From NCBI GenBank assembly GCA_034509925.1, contig CM067532.1, forward strand, positions 1,990,642 through 2,054,641: a stretch of DNA of 64,000 bases. The letters are read 5' to 3'. Under the pieces are notes generated by a model. The model was given only the letters and a program-made list of their open reading frames with translations. It made no database searches and was not told where the DNA came from. This stretch comes from Hirudinaria manillensis (Eukaryota; Annelida; Clitellata; Hirudinida; Hirudinidae). Of the stretch, positions 11,829 to 24,123 are shown in pieces (positions within the stretch are counted from its first letter, which is position 1; every line of letters begins with the position of its first letter). The position numbers and the translations under genes are program-made.

Positions 11829-13189
11829 TTCCTCTAGAACATAATTAAATCTAAATTTGGATTACAATTACTATTGCGCAATACAATATATAAGTGCACC
11901 CGCAAACAATTTTCCGAAATTTACTGGTTGTTCTTTTCTAGTAAACAGTCGGAGTTAATCTTGGTTACAGAGGTATATGCCAAGATTCAAAGATCTAAAT
12001 AATGCAAGTTAAATGTCACTTTGAATGTGGAACAAAGTAGAGGAAGTAATTAAAATGAATTACGCTGGAAACATTCGCAACGAGTCCTTTGCGGAACCCT
12101 AGCTCGATATGCAGCAGAGGCCTTTGTAATGCTGCAAAATGACTGGACAAAAGGCCTCTATCCAATATTTCAGAATTTTTTTAGAATTAATACATCAATC
12201 TTTAAAATGTGCACTCATCTTGAACTTTTAAAAAGTGCAACTGCCAATGCGGTACAAATGCCAAAAATGACCCTAAAAAGTTTATTGTCGTAATTGACGA
12301 TAAACGAACTAAGTGCAGAGCCCGAATTTGAATTGTAAAACATTGATTTTATTTTTAATTAAGTCAAAATGACATAAAATTTTATATAATTTTTTAAATA
12401 CGCTTTTAATACAAAATGAAACTAAAAGAATGCACAAATTTAGTTTAGATGTCAGTCGAAAATTTATTTATATTTTAAATATATTGCCTTATACTCTAGC
12501 TCAATCATCATCATCATCACGTATACGTGGAAGCACATGTACTTCTACGGGAAATACAATAACATGCAAATCATTCAAATCATTTGTTGACGATCTGGTC
12601 TTCTCTTACGTATGCATTCAAAAAGCCAACTTCTCTCCCAATAGAAAAGCCCGTTGATGTAGGCTAGATGGGTAAACCATATTCAGCCCAAAGCGAGGAC
12701 ACCTTTTAGGTTTGTTTGATGGAATTATGGAAAATATAAAACTGCCAATGCTATATTACATATTTATAACAATTAACTTTTAATCAATGTTTTACATTCA
12801 TCGACAATAATTTCAGTATTGAATATCTTCTTTCAACTATAATCAAGATGGAAAATGCGTTTGATTTCTTATAGATGTAATTAAATTTTTTTATGGAGAT
12901 TTATTTTCAATTTTATCACCATGCACCGCATTACAATGAATTTTTGCGACGCGATTGTTAAACAAAAGACTCCCCCTTATTAATAAATGAACGCAGTGCG
13001 AACATTTGAGAGATTTAAGCTATGTGCCTTTTGTTTCTGCCGGGATGCACTCACGACTTTTCATTAGAATTTTATTTCCACTTTTTGATTTTAGGCATTT
13101 TTCCTTTACGTTTTTAGAGCAATGCAACAAAGCAAAAGATATTGATTAAGGTTTGTCAAGTCAATAATTTGACGTACATAGCAACTTCA
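11829..13189. other. 5' flank and spacer
   Basis: Part of the segmental duplication. A CTTATATATTG string near 11,890 (minus) may be the TATA element of the 10.6-11.8 kb gene. No exon is seen. The 12,430-12,657 plus open frame is a TCA-repeat-rich stretch without features. Confidence 0.4.
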
Positions 13190-13347
13190 TGGTAATTAGA
13201 AATACGGGATGGATCCGTAGGTATAAATTCTGGCATTGAGTTTGGACCGTGAGCCAATCCCAAGTGCCAATTTGTATTTGGATGCATTTGTTGCCTTTGA
13301 AAAAATATTTAAATCAAACTCGGACAATCTGATAAAAAAATGTTTGT
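13190..13347 (-). pseudogene. Relic of a CTLD exon 2
   Basis: The minus strand keeps the acceptor TATCAG, the CPS start, GNKCIQIQIGTWDW and TQCQN, but an inserted base near 13,318 produces a stop (TAA) after CPSLI, and the end is frayed. It is closest to exon 2 of the 21.6 kb copy. No exon 1 or 3 accompanies it in place. Confidence 0.65.
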
Positions 13348-13547
13348 AATAGAAACATGATAAATATGTTGCAATTTATGATTTGTTTTTTTTTAATTTC
13401 ATATCACATTATGTTTTCTTTTAATTTTTAATACACCGAATAATTTATGATATAACCAAAATGTGAAACTTTCAAGGATAATAATGAGTTAATTAATTTA
13501 CCATTCAAAAACGCTGCATGCCAGAGTAAAATGGATTTTAAATCGCA

Positions 13548-13590
13548 GTCTTATTGGACTGCTGGAATCAGACCTTACTGTTGTATCTTA
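13548..13590 (+). pseudogene. Fragment of CTLD exon 3, plus strand
   Basis: QSYWTAGIRPY is encoded on the plus strand, the hallmark start of exon 3, and similarity stops at once on both sides. It is in the opposite orientation to the exon 2 relic at 13.2-13.35 kb, so rearrangement has occurred here. Confidence 0.5.
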
Positions 13591-13637
13591 AATTACTTGC
13601 TATATAATTAAGGACTACTTTGGGAATTGGAATCAGT

Positions 13638-14035
13638 TAGATTCTTGCAAATTATTCATATGCACTCAGATATGTAGATATTATTTGTCTATTCGGAAAA
13701 ATTTGGTTCATTAGGTGCATTGTAAACTATAAATATCTTCCAGTAAATAATAGTCTTCCTTGATTTATAATTTAGTTGGGATTTGGTCGCAAGTTTCAAC
13801 CAATACAAATTGGTCAGTAACTATTTTCGCAATTTTGTTTAGAGACATTTCCAGAATTTCATCAGTTGGATTATTCCAAATTATTCATATGCACACAGAT
13901 ATTCAGATATTATTTGTCTCTAGGTAAAAATTTATTCATTTCATCCCGTGCAGAATTTATAAGTGTAGTTTTTGCAAAATCCGGTTCACTAAGTGCATTG
14001 TATTCCAGTAAATAATAGTCTTCCTTGACGACCAT
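13638..14035. repeat. Imperfect direct duplication
   Basis: aaattattcatatgcac-cagatat...gatattatttgtct appears at about 13,647 and 13,883, and cagtaaataatagtcttcc at about 13,741 and 14,004. The block is about 240-260 bp and tandemly duplicated with divergence. It is non-coding. Confidence 0.6.
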
Positions 14036-15330
14036 TTTTTAAGCATCATCGCTTGTGCCACAAAGGAGCATGATATCATTATCAGCACCATAATTCAGGT
14101 ACTTATTTAATTTATTTCTTTTTAAATTTTTTTACAACCGAAGCCTTAACTCAGATTCACTGCATTTAAAATGGAATATTTAAATACAAAACGTAGGAAA
14201 AAGAACAAGAAATGTCGGTTTTTAATAAATCGTGAATCCGAAGAGAAATTTGAAGCACACATTTTTAAAAATGGTATAAATATTTAAATACCAAATATTA
14301 GGTGATTTTGATTAACAAATTAATTGATTAACTTTTGAATAAATAAAAAAAAAAGAAAGCCAGTTGTAAAGATTCAGAACAGATGTGGCTTTAACATTTT
14401 CAACGGTTTATTCAGCATCGATGTGCCGTGTTTGATCAAAGTTTAATTAAAAATTTGGATAAAACTTAAATACCATTCGTTAGTTCAAACTCTCACGAAT
14501 CAATAATAAAGAGGACCCAAGAAATTTATTTTCAAATGAATTAAGAATTTTTTTGCAGCAAAATTATAACAGACAATTAGAGTTTTATAAAATTTAACTT
14601 TTGATCTATATACCGTATATATGCGACGGATTTTACCAGAAAATTTACCAATTAAGAAAATTTTTCCAATAATGTTCTCTCTTTTGGTGCACTTTCAATT
14701 ATGTCTGGTTCACTAGGTTCGGTTTTAGCACAATCTTTGAATGAGGAATTTCACGGTTTATCGAAACTTCATTCATTACTCAGTTAAGCATTAATGAAAT
14801 TTTTTCTAAACCTTGGTGCATGAAAAGGTATTGTCTTTCAAATGTATCAATTAAGATCCAACATATGTACCACTGTTTTCGGTCTTTTTAAATTTTAATA
14901 TTTAGAACGTTTTTGATCAGACAAATTTCCTGAATTTTCAATAATTTATTAATTTATATTAAAAATGTGGTATTAATCCGATTGAATCCAAATGAATCCG
15001 ATTGAAGCAACTCAAGGAGAGCATGCAATATAACATATAGCAGGTTTAAATACGTTATATAAACAGATTTCACATTTCTCCAGGGATAACAAAATTATTC
15101 CTTTATGTTGCAGTAGATTTAATAAATGCCAAAATTTTTTTTATAATCTAATTCATTACAGATTGTTTCAAAGGCGAAAATGTTTTTATGAAGAAATGAC
15201 ATTTGGCAATTGAGAAGCAAAGCTGTGCAGCAAAACATCAGAAAAATAAAAAAAATAAACATTAATTCACCAGATTTGATATCCAGATAAAATAGTTCGC
15301 TTGATATGCAACATCGGCTTCTAAATATTT
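14036..15330. other. Spacer
   Basis: Very AT-rich; no exon of the array, RNA gene or known domain seen. Confidence 0.45.
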
Positions 15331-16425
15331 TCAGGGCAGATCGATTTCACATAAAGCACATAACAATAGATAACACAGAGTATCATCCAGGTCCATCTCA
15401 ACATATGCAACTATGCAAGGTGGAGCACTATTGGCTGGAGTATTAGGCTGGTTTTTTTGCCAAGGTGTTGTTGATTTTATCATATAGGTAACGTTTGGAA
15501 ACGGTTTCCACTGGAAGGACTGTATGGTTCCATTGGGATAGAGGGGTCTGATCCCGGCAGTCCAATATACGTGCAGTGTTGAAACGTATGGGTTTGGACA
15601 CTGAGGAACAACTGTTGGCAATATTTTAATTTTTTAGGCCATAATGCATTTTATTGGAAGTAAAATTGCCCGGTCTTGGTTATGCATAATTTAATTATTG
15701 TTAAGATTTTTGTGATTCAATGGCATTAAATGTTGCTGATTTCCATTGTTATCATTGCTATTATTTAAAAGTGCAGCACAAAAATCATTTGGAATACTAG
15801 AATATCTGTAATATATCATTATAGCTTACCTTCAGCTCGACAATACAAAGATAATAAGAGAGACTTGTAAAGTTCATCCAAGATAACAAGATGTGATCGA
15901 GGATGTAAGCTATTGCAGATAATGCCGGCTGATGTCCAATTCCAGTTTCCAATTTGCATTTTGACGCATTTGTTGTCCTCATATAAATACCTAAATCCAC
16001 TGGGACATGCTTCTAAAACAAATTAATCTGGTTATTTTAAAAGTTAATTAAATTATTAAAGTCAACTTAACATATTGCTTGGTTTAATTTGACATCACCA
16101 GTCGTACCAACAAACCTGGTAATGCTTGATAGCCGACACAACTTCTATTGGAAAATTCATTGAAGTCACGTCTGATGATGTCATTGTAAAGGGAACACAA
16201 TTTCTTCTTCTTTTCGTATTTTAAACTTTTGCATATCTCTCCAAGCACAATTTGGCACATCCTAAAACACTCTAAGGCAGACCTTGCACGTCTTTCTAGA
16301 AGCGGAGTGCTGTTTTTGCATAAATTTAATTTGGAAAGAATTCCTTTCTGACTAACAAATGTTATTTCATAAGAAAAATAATAAAACAATGCAAATAGAG
16401 TTACAGAAATGTATAAAATTTTCAT
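15331..16425 (-). CDS. PAN-CTLD secreted lectin-like protein, QPN type
   Basis: Exons 16,116-16,425; 15,830-16,012 (183 nt); 15,331-15,611; 257 residues, open. The signal peptide is MKILYISVTLFALFYYF; the PAN-like module has GILSKLNLCKNS, LECFRMCQ, ICKSLKY, KLCSLYND, SCVGYQ. The CTLD has ACPSGFRYLYEDNKC, NWNWTSAG, VYWTAGIRPLYPNG, PFPNVT (an N-glycosylation sequon), PWQKNQPN, DLDDTLC and ALCEI. The donors are GTTTGT and GTAAGC. Its closest relative is the plus-strand gene at 35.4-36.6 kb, which has identical exon lengths. The two form a subfamily with ILSK in place of TYSN. Confidence 0.87.
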
Positions 16426-16487
16426 TGCTCAGTGATGTAAAAATTAATCTAAAATAGAGCTGAAATTCTCCTTGCGATAACTTCGTA

Positions 16488-16493
16488 CTTATA
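16488..16493 (-). promoter_or_regulatory. Candidate TATA box for the 15.3-16.4 kb gene
   Basis: GCTTATAAGTACG on the minus strand is 63 bp before the ATG, the same spacing and sequence type as in the 5.9-7.2 kb gene. Confidence 0.45.
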
Positions 16494-16781
16494 AGCCTGC
16501 TGGAGTTCGGGTCAGTAATTTCTAAAAAATAACAGTTAATGAATCATAATCATAATAAAAAAAATATTATTAAAATTTGCCATTCATGTTAATTAATTAG
16601 TGTAATTTTTATTTGTTATATAAAAAAATATATCTTCAAAGATTTTTAAAGTAACAATTATGCTACTTTCATTTCAACATGTTGAACGTTCAAAAGTAAA
16701 GAAGAGTAAAGAATTATATATATTTTTCTAGTTTAGCTAATTTGCCATTTAATAAATTTAAGCCGGTTAAAAAATTAATAT

Positions 16782-16890
16782 TGTAATAACCCGGGGTCCT
16801 CAAACTAATTATAGAAGGTCAGGTTTATTGAAAGTGTTCAGATGGCTTGGAAGATGTACAATGTCTAAGTCTTGAAATCTGCTGTTTCTT
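16782..16890. repeat. Dispersed repeat, copy 2 (partner at 4.25 kb)
   Basis: Same sequence as 4244-4375 with a short internal deletion; starts at the same tattgtaataacccgggg edge. Confidence 0.55.
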
Positions 16891-16924
16891 TAACTCTAAA
16901 CTAATATTCTGGTTCGATTCAATG

Positions 16925-17105
16925 AATTTAATTATTTATTTAAGGGAAATAAATGCACCGAAGGATTTTGGACTTACAGCTCACATCGTTATTTTATTTT
17001 TTAAATGACAAATTACAGGTTTCTGAGTATTTCATATCGGTTTATGTGTTACAGCCACCATCCTCAGTCACTACTTAAATGATATCAAATGTGATCGAAT
17101 ATGAA
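16925..17105 (+). pseudogene. Relic of interrupted CTLD exon 2, second copy
   Basis: Contains FKGNKCTEGF-like sequence with a frameshift, then the same foreign stretch as at 9.96-10.17 kb, then tgtgttacagccaccatcctcagtcac encoding the CYSHHPQS part. It is more decayed than its partner. Confidence 0.55.
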
Positions 17106-17820
17106 ACTTTTATTTCAATTTCGAGTCTTAGGTGTATTAGCTAATACGAATGAGGTTAACCTCCTCTTAGAAATTCTCAAAAGTGAAAAAAAAACGAGGC
17201 CCTTTATTTAAATTTCGCGTTTATTATGATTTTACTCACACATTTGATAAATTAACTTTGAATAACAATGTTGGAACAAAATCTGAAAAAGAAAGTACAA
17301 AACCTCCAAACTGATTAGATCTGGAATTTAGATGATTTGCGAAGGAATTTTATCAATTATTCACAATTTGTTTACCTATTTGCAATAATAGGGATAAAAC
17401 TAAAATTAAAATATTTATCCTGAAATAGTGTTTATACATTGCCGATATAATACATCATTAGCTGAAAAACTAAGAATTTAATTCGAATAAACGATGTAAA
17501 TGTAATTTAATGTCAGTGTAACTTAAAAGTTGTTTTAATCGTTGAAAGGATTTTTTACATGACGCTAATTTTTTGCATGCTATGTTATAGGAACTCTTTT
17601 TATATTTCTTACTCGTAGTTTGGCCATTTAGATGGCGTATCCGAGATAGAAAGTTTTAAAATTCAAGGTAATTACATTTGATAAACAAAGGAGAAAGTGA
17701 TTCAAGAAAACAAAAATTAGATAACTGTTTTGCATGTCATAATATCACATTAAAATTGTAGGTTTTTCCTTTTACTTACTAAATAGAGCAGAGAGAACTT
17801 GTTATAAATTCCAAATAATT

Positions 17821-19142
17821 TTAAATAATGTCTATTTCGCAAAGAACACATTGAACTCTACTGCAAAGAATGTCATCTATTCCGGTTTCTTGCTTTAATT
17901 GGAGGCAATATGTATTTGGATCATAGAATGAATTTTGTTCTCCAATCATCCAAGGAACTGAGGACTTCAGATTTTGTGTTATACCTGGAAATGGTTCCCA
18001 CTGGAATGGCTGTCGCACGCTATTTATGGTGCGACTGATGCCCGATAACCAATATTTACTCTTCTCTTTCGAAGAGTTGCACCTTGGTGACACTGCAGAT
18101 ATAAGATGTTAATGTTTTTGAATGTTTGGAAACGTTTTTGTTTTAGTTTTGAGAGATTTATCTCTGCATTTCTAATTAGTTTCTGTTATGAAGGTTTTCA
18201 AATTATTCAAAAATTCAAGAAAACTCCAAAGTTATCAGACATTGAATTAAATAATTTGTACAATTAAAATTATTATCATGTTATATAGAGACAACGAATA
18301 TTTTCCAATATTGCAAACAAAAAAGATTCACCGAATATTTTGCATGAAAGGTGTAATGATTGTCATACAATGTCTGACCTTCTTTGTTGAAATAAAAGTA
18401 GTACAACTTAGCATCTGCAAGGTAATCAACAATTACAGGATGGCACCGTTGGTGTAAATTCTGGCATTCAGTTCTGGCCGTGAACCAATCCCAGGCACCA
18501 ATTTTCATTTGGATGCATTTGTTGCCTTCCATAAAATATTTAAATCCACTCGGACAATCTGATAAAAAAATGTAATTAACAGTAAAATTAAAAATGTGTT
18601 GCGACTTTTGATATGCTTTATTATTATATATTATATTATGTTTTATTTAAATCTTCTAATTTACTAAATATTTTATTATTAATGATATAGGCAAAATTTA
18701 AAAGTTTCAGGAAAATTAATAAGTTAATTACTTTAACAATATCATTATACATGAATATGAACACTATAAAATTAATTTCTGCAAATTAAATTGTGCTAGA
18801 TGTGTAAATGTTGACTATACTAGATTGAATACGTCAATCTTACCCGATATTTTCTGATATCCCACACAACTCGTACTGTTAACTTCAAGAAAATCATAGG
18901 CCATGTAATTTTGATAGAGAGAACATTTCTCCTGTTCCTTATCGTATTTGAAATTCACACAATTGTTGCCATAAAATTGGCAAAGTACAAGACATTCGAC
19001 TACAGATCGCATGGATCTCTCATAAATTGGAATGCCTTGCCTACACAGGTTGAGATTAGAATAAGTTCCCTTTTGAAGGCGAAATATTTCTGGCTGAGTT
19101 CCATAACAATATCGTCGATAGGAAGGATGTAAAGGATTGCAT
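17821..19142 (-). pseudogene. PAN-CTLD gene with frameshift in the leader
   Basis: Exons 18,844-19,142; 18,379-18,558; 17,821-18,092. Exon 1 begins at ATG 19,142 (MQSFTSFLSTILLWNS) but lacks 5 nt near 19,096 compared with the duplicate at 11.8 kb, so the signal peptide is out of frame with the PAN module (ERSMRSVVECLVLCQ to SCVGYQ). Exon lengths sum to 1 over a multiple of 3, agreeing with a 5-nt loss. Exons 2 and 3 are clean (GNKCIQMKIGAWDWFTART; PWMIGEQN; GIDDILC; VLCEI). The EPN tripeptide is EQN here. An intact allele may exist elsewhere. Confidence 0.75.
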
Positions 19143-21098
19143 TTCTTCTAGAACATAAATAAATTTACATTTGGATTACAATTACTATTACTCAAAACAA
19201 TATATATAGATGTGCACCCACCAATATTTTCTGCTGTTTTTTTTCTAGTAAACAGTCTCAGTTAATCTTGTTAATGTTTTAAATTCATTGAACAGTAATG
19301 TCAGTATTATAAATTGCGTTTGACTCCTTCTAGATATAATTGAAATTTTTTTATGGAGAGATTTATTTTCAATTTTATCACGCCATGCTTAGCATTACAA
19401 AGAACTGTTGCGATGCGATTGTTAACCAAAAGTCTTTCTCTTATTAATAAATGAATGCGGTGCGACCATTTGATGAGCTACGTGGTTTTTTGTTTCTGCT
19501 GGGATGCACTCACAGCTTTTCATTAGAAATTTATTTCCACTTTTAGATTTCAGGCATTTTCTTCTTTCCTTTCATGCAGCAATGCAACAAAGCTTATTAT
19601 TGATTAAGGTTTGTAAAGTCTATAATCTGACGCAAATGTATTCAATTTTTGAGTTACAGTGGAATTGCATTAACAAGATGAAAGCCTGTTTTAAAATTCT
19701 ATAATATCTAAAATATATATCCATTTCTATTTTCTATGTTCTAATAATAATGTTCTTCAATTGGATATCTCTACTAACGCTTTAGTCGATAGATGTCTAC
19801 TATATTTGGGTATTTTCAATTTGCTGTCTCAGCCGGTATGTTGAATTTTCAGTTAATTTAAAAAAAAAAACTTAGAATTAATAAGTTAAGTAGGTATTCG
19901 TAAGTGGAATTCGAGCTGTGAGGTCGTCATTCAATTGATTCAAAGCGTTGCTCAAAATACTTTCTGGCATACTTTCAAGATTATATTATCACTGAAAAAA
20001 CTGATATGTGTCCACAGATGGCTATGTTCTATGTCATCCTTTATGAAATTCAATGATCGATGTTACTTTGTGTGGGACTCGCTTAGAGTTTAGTATTTTA
20101 ATCACCATTTTAAGCATAATGCATTACATTAAGCATTACAATGATGTTTAATAATAAATCATAAATAGCTTAATATAGTTTTTGAATTCAAAGTTTTGCG
20201 CCCTTGTTATTTCGACGGAAATGTTGGATTGTTGGATTGCTGGCTCACACTACCTGAAGGGTCCTTTCAAAAGTTACGTGAATTACTTTACTATTACATA
20301 ACACGCCCTTAGGCTGTAAATTAATTTTATCACTAAAATTATCTAATATCGTTTCAGTTTCAGTAATATCTAAAATATGAAACAGTCTTTAAAAAACACC
20401 CTCTTTTTTATTATATCATTGGACTACTCTTCTTACAATAAGTTATTTTCAAAAGTTAACTGAAGCACAATTTTGAATGATATAGAGAACAATCTTTCTA
20501 ATTATAATATTTTTCACGGTGAATTTATTTAAGTGGATAGAACAATTGGGCGTTAAGAAATGCTTCACAATTGTTTTCTCAAAGTCATCAATGTTACCCG
20601 AATATTTAATGAATATCAAGACGAAGTCATTTGGTGCTTTGCAATGAATTTAACATTTAATATAATTTCACATTTGATATAATTTTACATTTAATATAAT
20701 TTCACAAGGCGGTTTGATATATGATCCAGAAATAATAAGAATAGAACTAAGAACAATTTCTGATGCAAAAAATTCTAAAACTCCATTCTGATTATATCAG
20801 AAAGTTAGATATTTTGCAAAGGAAACTTATTATTTATTCAAGTTCATAATATATGTGCACAATATAGTTTAATTAAATCAACCACATGTAATTTTAACAG
20901 ATTGTAAAAGAATTTGGGACATGAAAAGTATTTTATATTTTCATAACTTATGGTAAATAACATATACATAAATCAAAATTCAAAAGTAAAACCTTATTGC
21001 CCTATTTATGTTTTATGGACTTCCTGCGGACAAATATATCTCATTAATTTTTTATTTATCCTTCACTTTGCTCAGCAGAACATTTTCTAGATGATTGT
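19143..21098. other. Spacer
   Basis: The first 500 bp belong to the segmental duplication; the rest is AT-rich without recognised exons. A small repeat of atttaatataattt-caca units occurs near 20,650-20,705. Confidence 0.45.
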
Positions 21099-22336
21099 TC
21101 AAAACATGTCTATTTCGCAAAGAACACATTTTACTCCATTGCAAAGAAAGTCGTCTATACCCATTTCCAGCATTAATTGAAGGCAATACGAATTTAGATC
21201 GTAGAACGAATTTGGTTCGCCAATTTTCCAAGGAACTGTGGATTTCAATTTTTGTGATATACCTGGAAATGGCTCCCATTGGAATGGCTGTCGCACGCTC
21301 TTTATGACGCGACTGATGCCCGATGTCCAAATTGCATACCTCGGTAGAGCAGAAAAGTTGCACTTCGGAAAAACTGCAGTTGTAACATTGTAAATTAAGC
21401 CTGTATTTTATTTATGAGCTCTTAAACGGTATATATCTAATTGATTTCTGAATTCAAAATATTCAGTAAAATTCAACAATTGGAAAATATTCTCATCCAA
21501 TATTGTGATCATATTTTTGTTTGTACATTACAAACTAAGATTCGCCGAATATTCTGCAGAAAAAAATATAACAATTACAATGCAATGTCTGACCTTCTTC
21601 TTTGAAGTACATGTAGAACATCGTAGCCTCTTCAAGGTAATTAACAAATACGGGATGGCTCCGTTGGTTTAGATTCTGGCATTGAGTTCTGGCCGTGAAC
21701 CAATCCCAGGCACCAATTTTTATTTGGATGCATTTGTTGCCTTCGAAAAAATACTTGAATCCACTCGGACAAACTAATAAAAAAATGTTTGAAACAGTAA
21801 CATGAAAAATATGTTGCAAATTATGATTTGTTTTTTTTTTATTATATTTTACATCATGTTTTCTTTTAATTTTTAATACAGCAAATAATTTATGATATAG
21901 CCAAAATGTGAAAGTTTCAGGGATATTAATAAGTTAATTTACTTAACAATCAAAATACAAGAATGTTTCATAAGCTTTGTGAATCGAATCCAAGACTTGT
22001 AATTTAAATTTTATTAGATTTGTTACTTAGCAATCTTACCCGGCATTTTCTGGTATCCCACACAATTCGTATTGTTGACTTCAAGAAAATCATATGCCAT
22101 GTAATTCTGATAGAGAGAACTTTATCGTGTTTGAAACTCATACATTTGTTGCCATAAAAATTATGGCAAAATGCGAAACATTCAGCGGGAGAACGTAAAG
22201 ATAGCTCATAAATTGGAATGCTTTGTCTACACAGATTGAGATTTGAATAAAATCCCCTTTGACGGCGAAATGTCTCTGGCAATATTTCTGATTGCCACAA
22301 TAACATCATCACTACGAGTGATCTAAAATGTTCCAT
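21099..22336 (-). pseudogene. PAN-CTLD gene with 13-nt deletion in exon 1
   Basis: Exons 22,040-22,336; 21,594-21,773; 21,099-21,373. Exon 1 opens normally (ATG 22,336; MEHFRSLVVMMLLWQS; NLCRQS; AECFAFCH; KCMSFKHDK). Near 22,125 it lacks 13 nt relative to the 11.6 kb copy, removing the KKC segment and shifting the frame; the exon sum is 2 over a multiple of 3, as expected. Exons 2 and 3 are undamaged (VCPSGFKYFFEGNKC; YAIWTSGIS; PWKIGEPN; GIDDFLC; VLCEIDMF). Recent inactivation is the simplest reading. Confidence 0.75.
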
Positions 22337-24123
22337 TGTTTGGTCTAAAACACAAAGTTAAATTTCGTATTATAAACTATTGCAGTATATGAATATATAT
22401 GCATATTATAATATGTTTTTATGCGTATGCATATATATTATTATCTACAACTCTTTTTTTAAAGTCTTTTACAGTTAACTAGAGTTGCAGCGAGATTACA
22501 AAATGTATATCCGTGATATAACAGGCTATGTTTAACAGCTACGATCAACACATTTAAATGCAAATTTGAATATGGAACAATAAATTGAATTAGGACGGAA
22601 ACATTTTCCATAAATCCTTTACGAAACCTAATTCGAGATTCAGCAGGCGCTTCCAAAGAAAGGTGCTTTTTAAATGGAGTAGACGTCTCTGAAGCCATAC
22701 ATATGACACTATATAAATCTAATAAATTTCCAACAAATTCCATCACAAAAAACACCTGAGAATTTGAATAAATGAAAAAATAAAAATCGACTTTTCATTA
22801 ATTAACACTGTTACGAAGTAGAGAATACATCTGGAAAAGAAAATGCTTTAATATTTCTTGAGTTGTTGTGAGGTGTTGGAACATCATCCGATTTAAGTAC
22901 AACTTGCACGTAAATAAAAATTTAAAGTTAATAATTTTTGTTTTATAGAATTGAGCCTGAACATTTTTAACTCTTGTCCGCTTAATAACTAACCTGTAAA
23001 GAGTATCGGAAGAATGAGAATTTCAGTCCGCCCTGTGACGATACTAATTTCCACGATTGTATAAAATTTGAAGATAGTAGTGGCTATAAGAGTATTAACC
23101 AGTTTTTCTTAAATTCGTAAACGATATGAAGATTTCCTTGATTTGCTTGACTTGATATATATTTTTTTACCTTTTACTGAAACGTTATCCTCTGGATTAA
23201 TTAATGAAATGGAACTCTCAAATACGCAAATATATTCAATTGATAAATATTATTCACCCCCGAAATTACAATTTATAGATAATAAAAATTAACCTTAACA
23301 AATGTAATTTGAATTCGAATTTGTAGTTGAAAAAATATGTGCCAAAATCATGATATGTAAATGCAGTCGGTACGTGAAGCCGGGACCCAATTTGCATTCT
23401 CGATATCAAGTCGTGTGAAATGCTTTGAAATGAAATACAGGAAAAAACTTTTAAACAACAAATTATATCAACGATGGAGTCCTTTCTTGATTTGATTTAA
23501 AGCATGGTGTTAGTAGTTAGGTTGACTGATATTCTGGTGGTCGTAAAGACATATTCTATGAATCATAAAAAGAACTTATGACAGCAGAACAATCAGCTAC
23601 TAAATGTCTTTATAACACCTTCATAAACTTAAAATACAGATGGATTGAATGACTTGCTGGGGTAATGTCGAAGGTCAACCCAGAGGTCAATGCGAATTGC
23701 ACGAAAACATTTTTTTATTTTGAAAAGTTACTTAATTGTTACTAATTGTATAAAAACTCAGCCTTTAAGCTAATTGCTAATCCCAAATGTGTCACAATTA
23801 TATCAAGTTATTTACTTAGTTTTTGTGCCATGCTACATAAAATGTAAGCGGTCGTCATAATGATGCAGCAACAAGAAACTGCTGAAATGAACATTTATAA
23901 ATACCTTAGAAAGTGTCTCAACAGAATCAAGAGTCAAAACTACATCAACAAAGTTTCTCATGATGATACATATAATGTCATAATCTTTTGGGAAGACAAA
24001 ACAATTACTTTTCAACCAAACGTATTTATTTTCAGATAGTTTAAGTCAGATAGTTTAGATTGGGTTTAACTTCAAAATTCATCGTCTAAACTAAAACCTG
24101 CCTGCATTTTGAGCATTAACAGA
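22337..24123. other. Spacer between divergent lectin genes
   Basis: The 22.6 kb part resembles the 12.06-12.14 kb flank of the 10.6-11.8 kb gene, so it is duplicated 5' flank. The open frame at 22,459-22,755 lies inside it and is not conserved. Nothing coding is recognised in 22.8-24.1 kb. Confidence 0.45.

Larger units (their letters stand above)
9930..13180. repeat. Segmental duplication, copy 1 (partner 16.9-19.6 kb)
   Basis: The order interrupted exon 2 relic (plus), shared spacer, lectin gene (minus) and far 5' flank recurs at 16.9-19.6 kb. Matching spacer landmarks are tttattatgattttac (10,290 / 17,220) and gggatgcactcac (13,040 / 19,500). The two copies differ by many small indels. 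A third, more diverged copy of the gene part lies at 21.1-22.7 kb. Confidence 0.7.
16915..19640. repeat. Segmental duplication, copy 2 (partner 9.9-13.2 kb)
   Basis: Same order and orientation of relic, spacer, lectin gene and 5' flank as copy 1. Lacks the roughly 500-bp stretch that in copy 1 lies between the gene and the shared distal flank. Confidence 0.68.

Noticed and set aside
12430..12657. 75-codon frame with a Ser run
   Set aside because: The Ser run comes from a TCA repeat; the frame is not preserved in the duplicated block at 19 kb.
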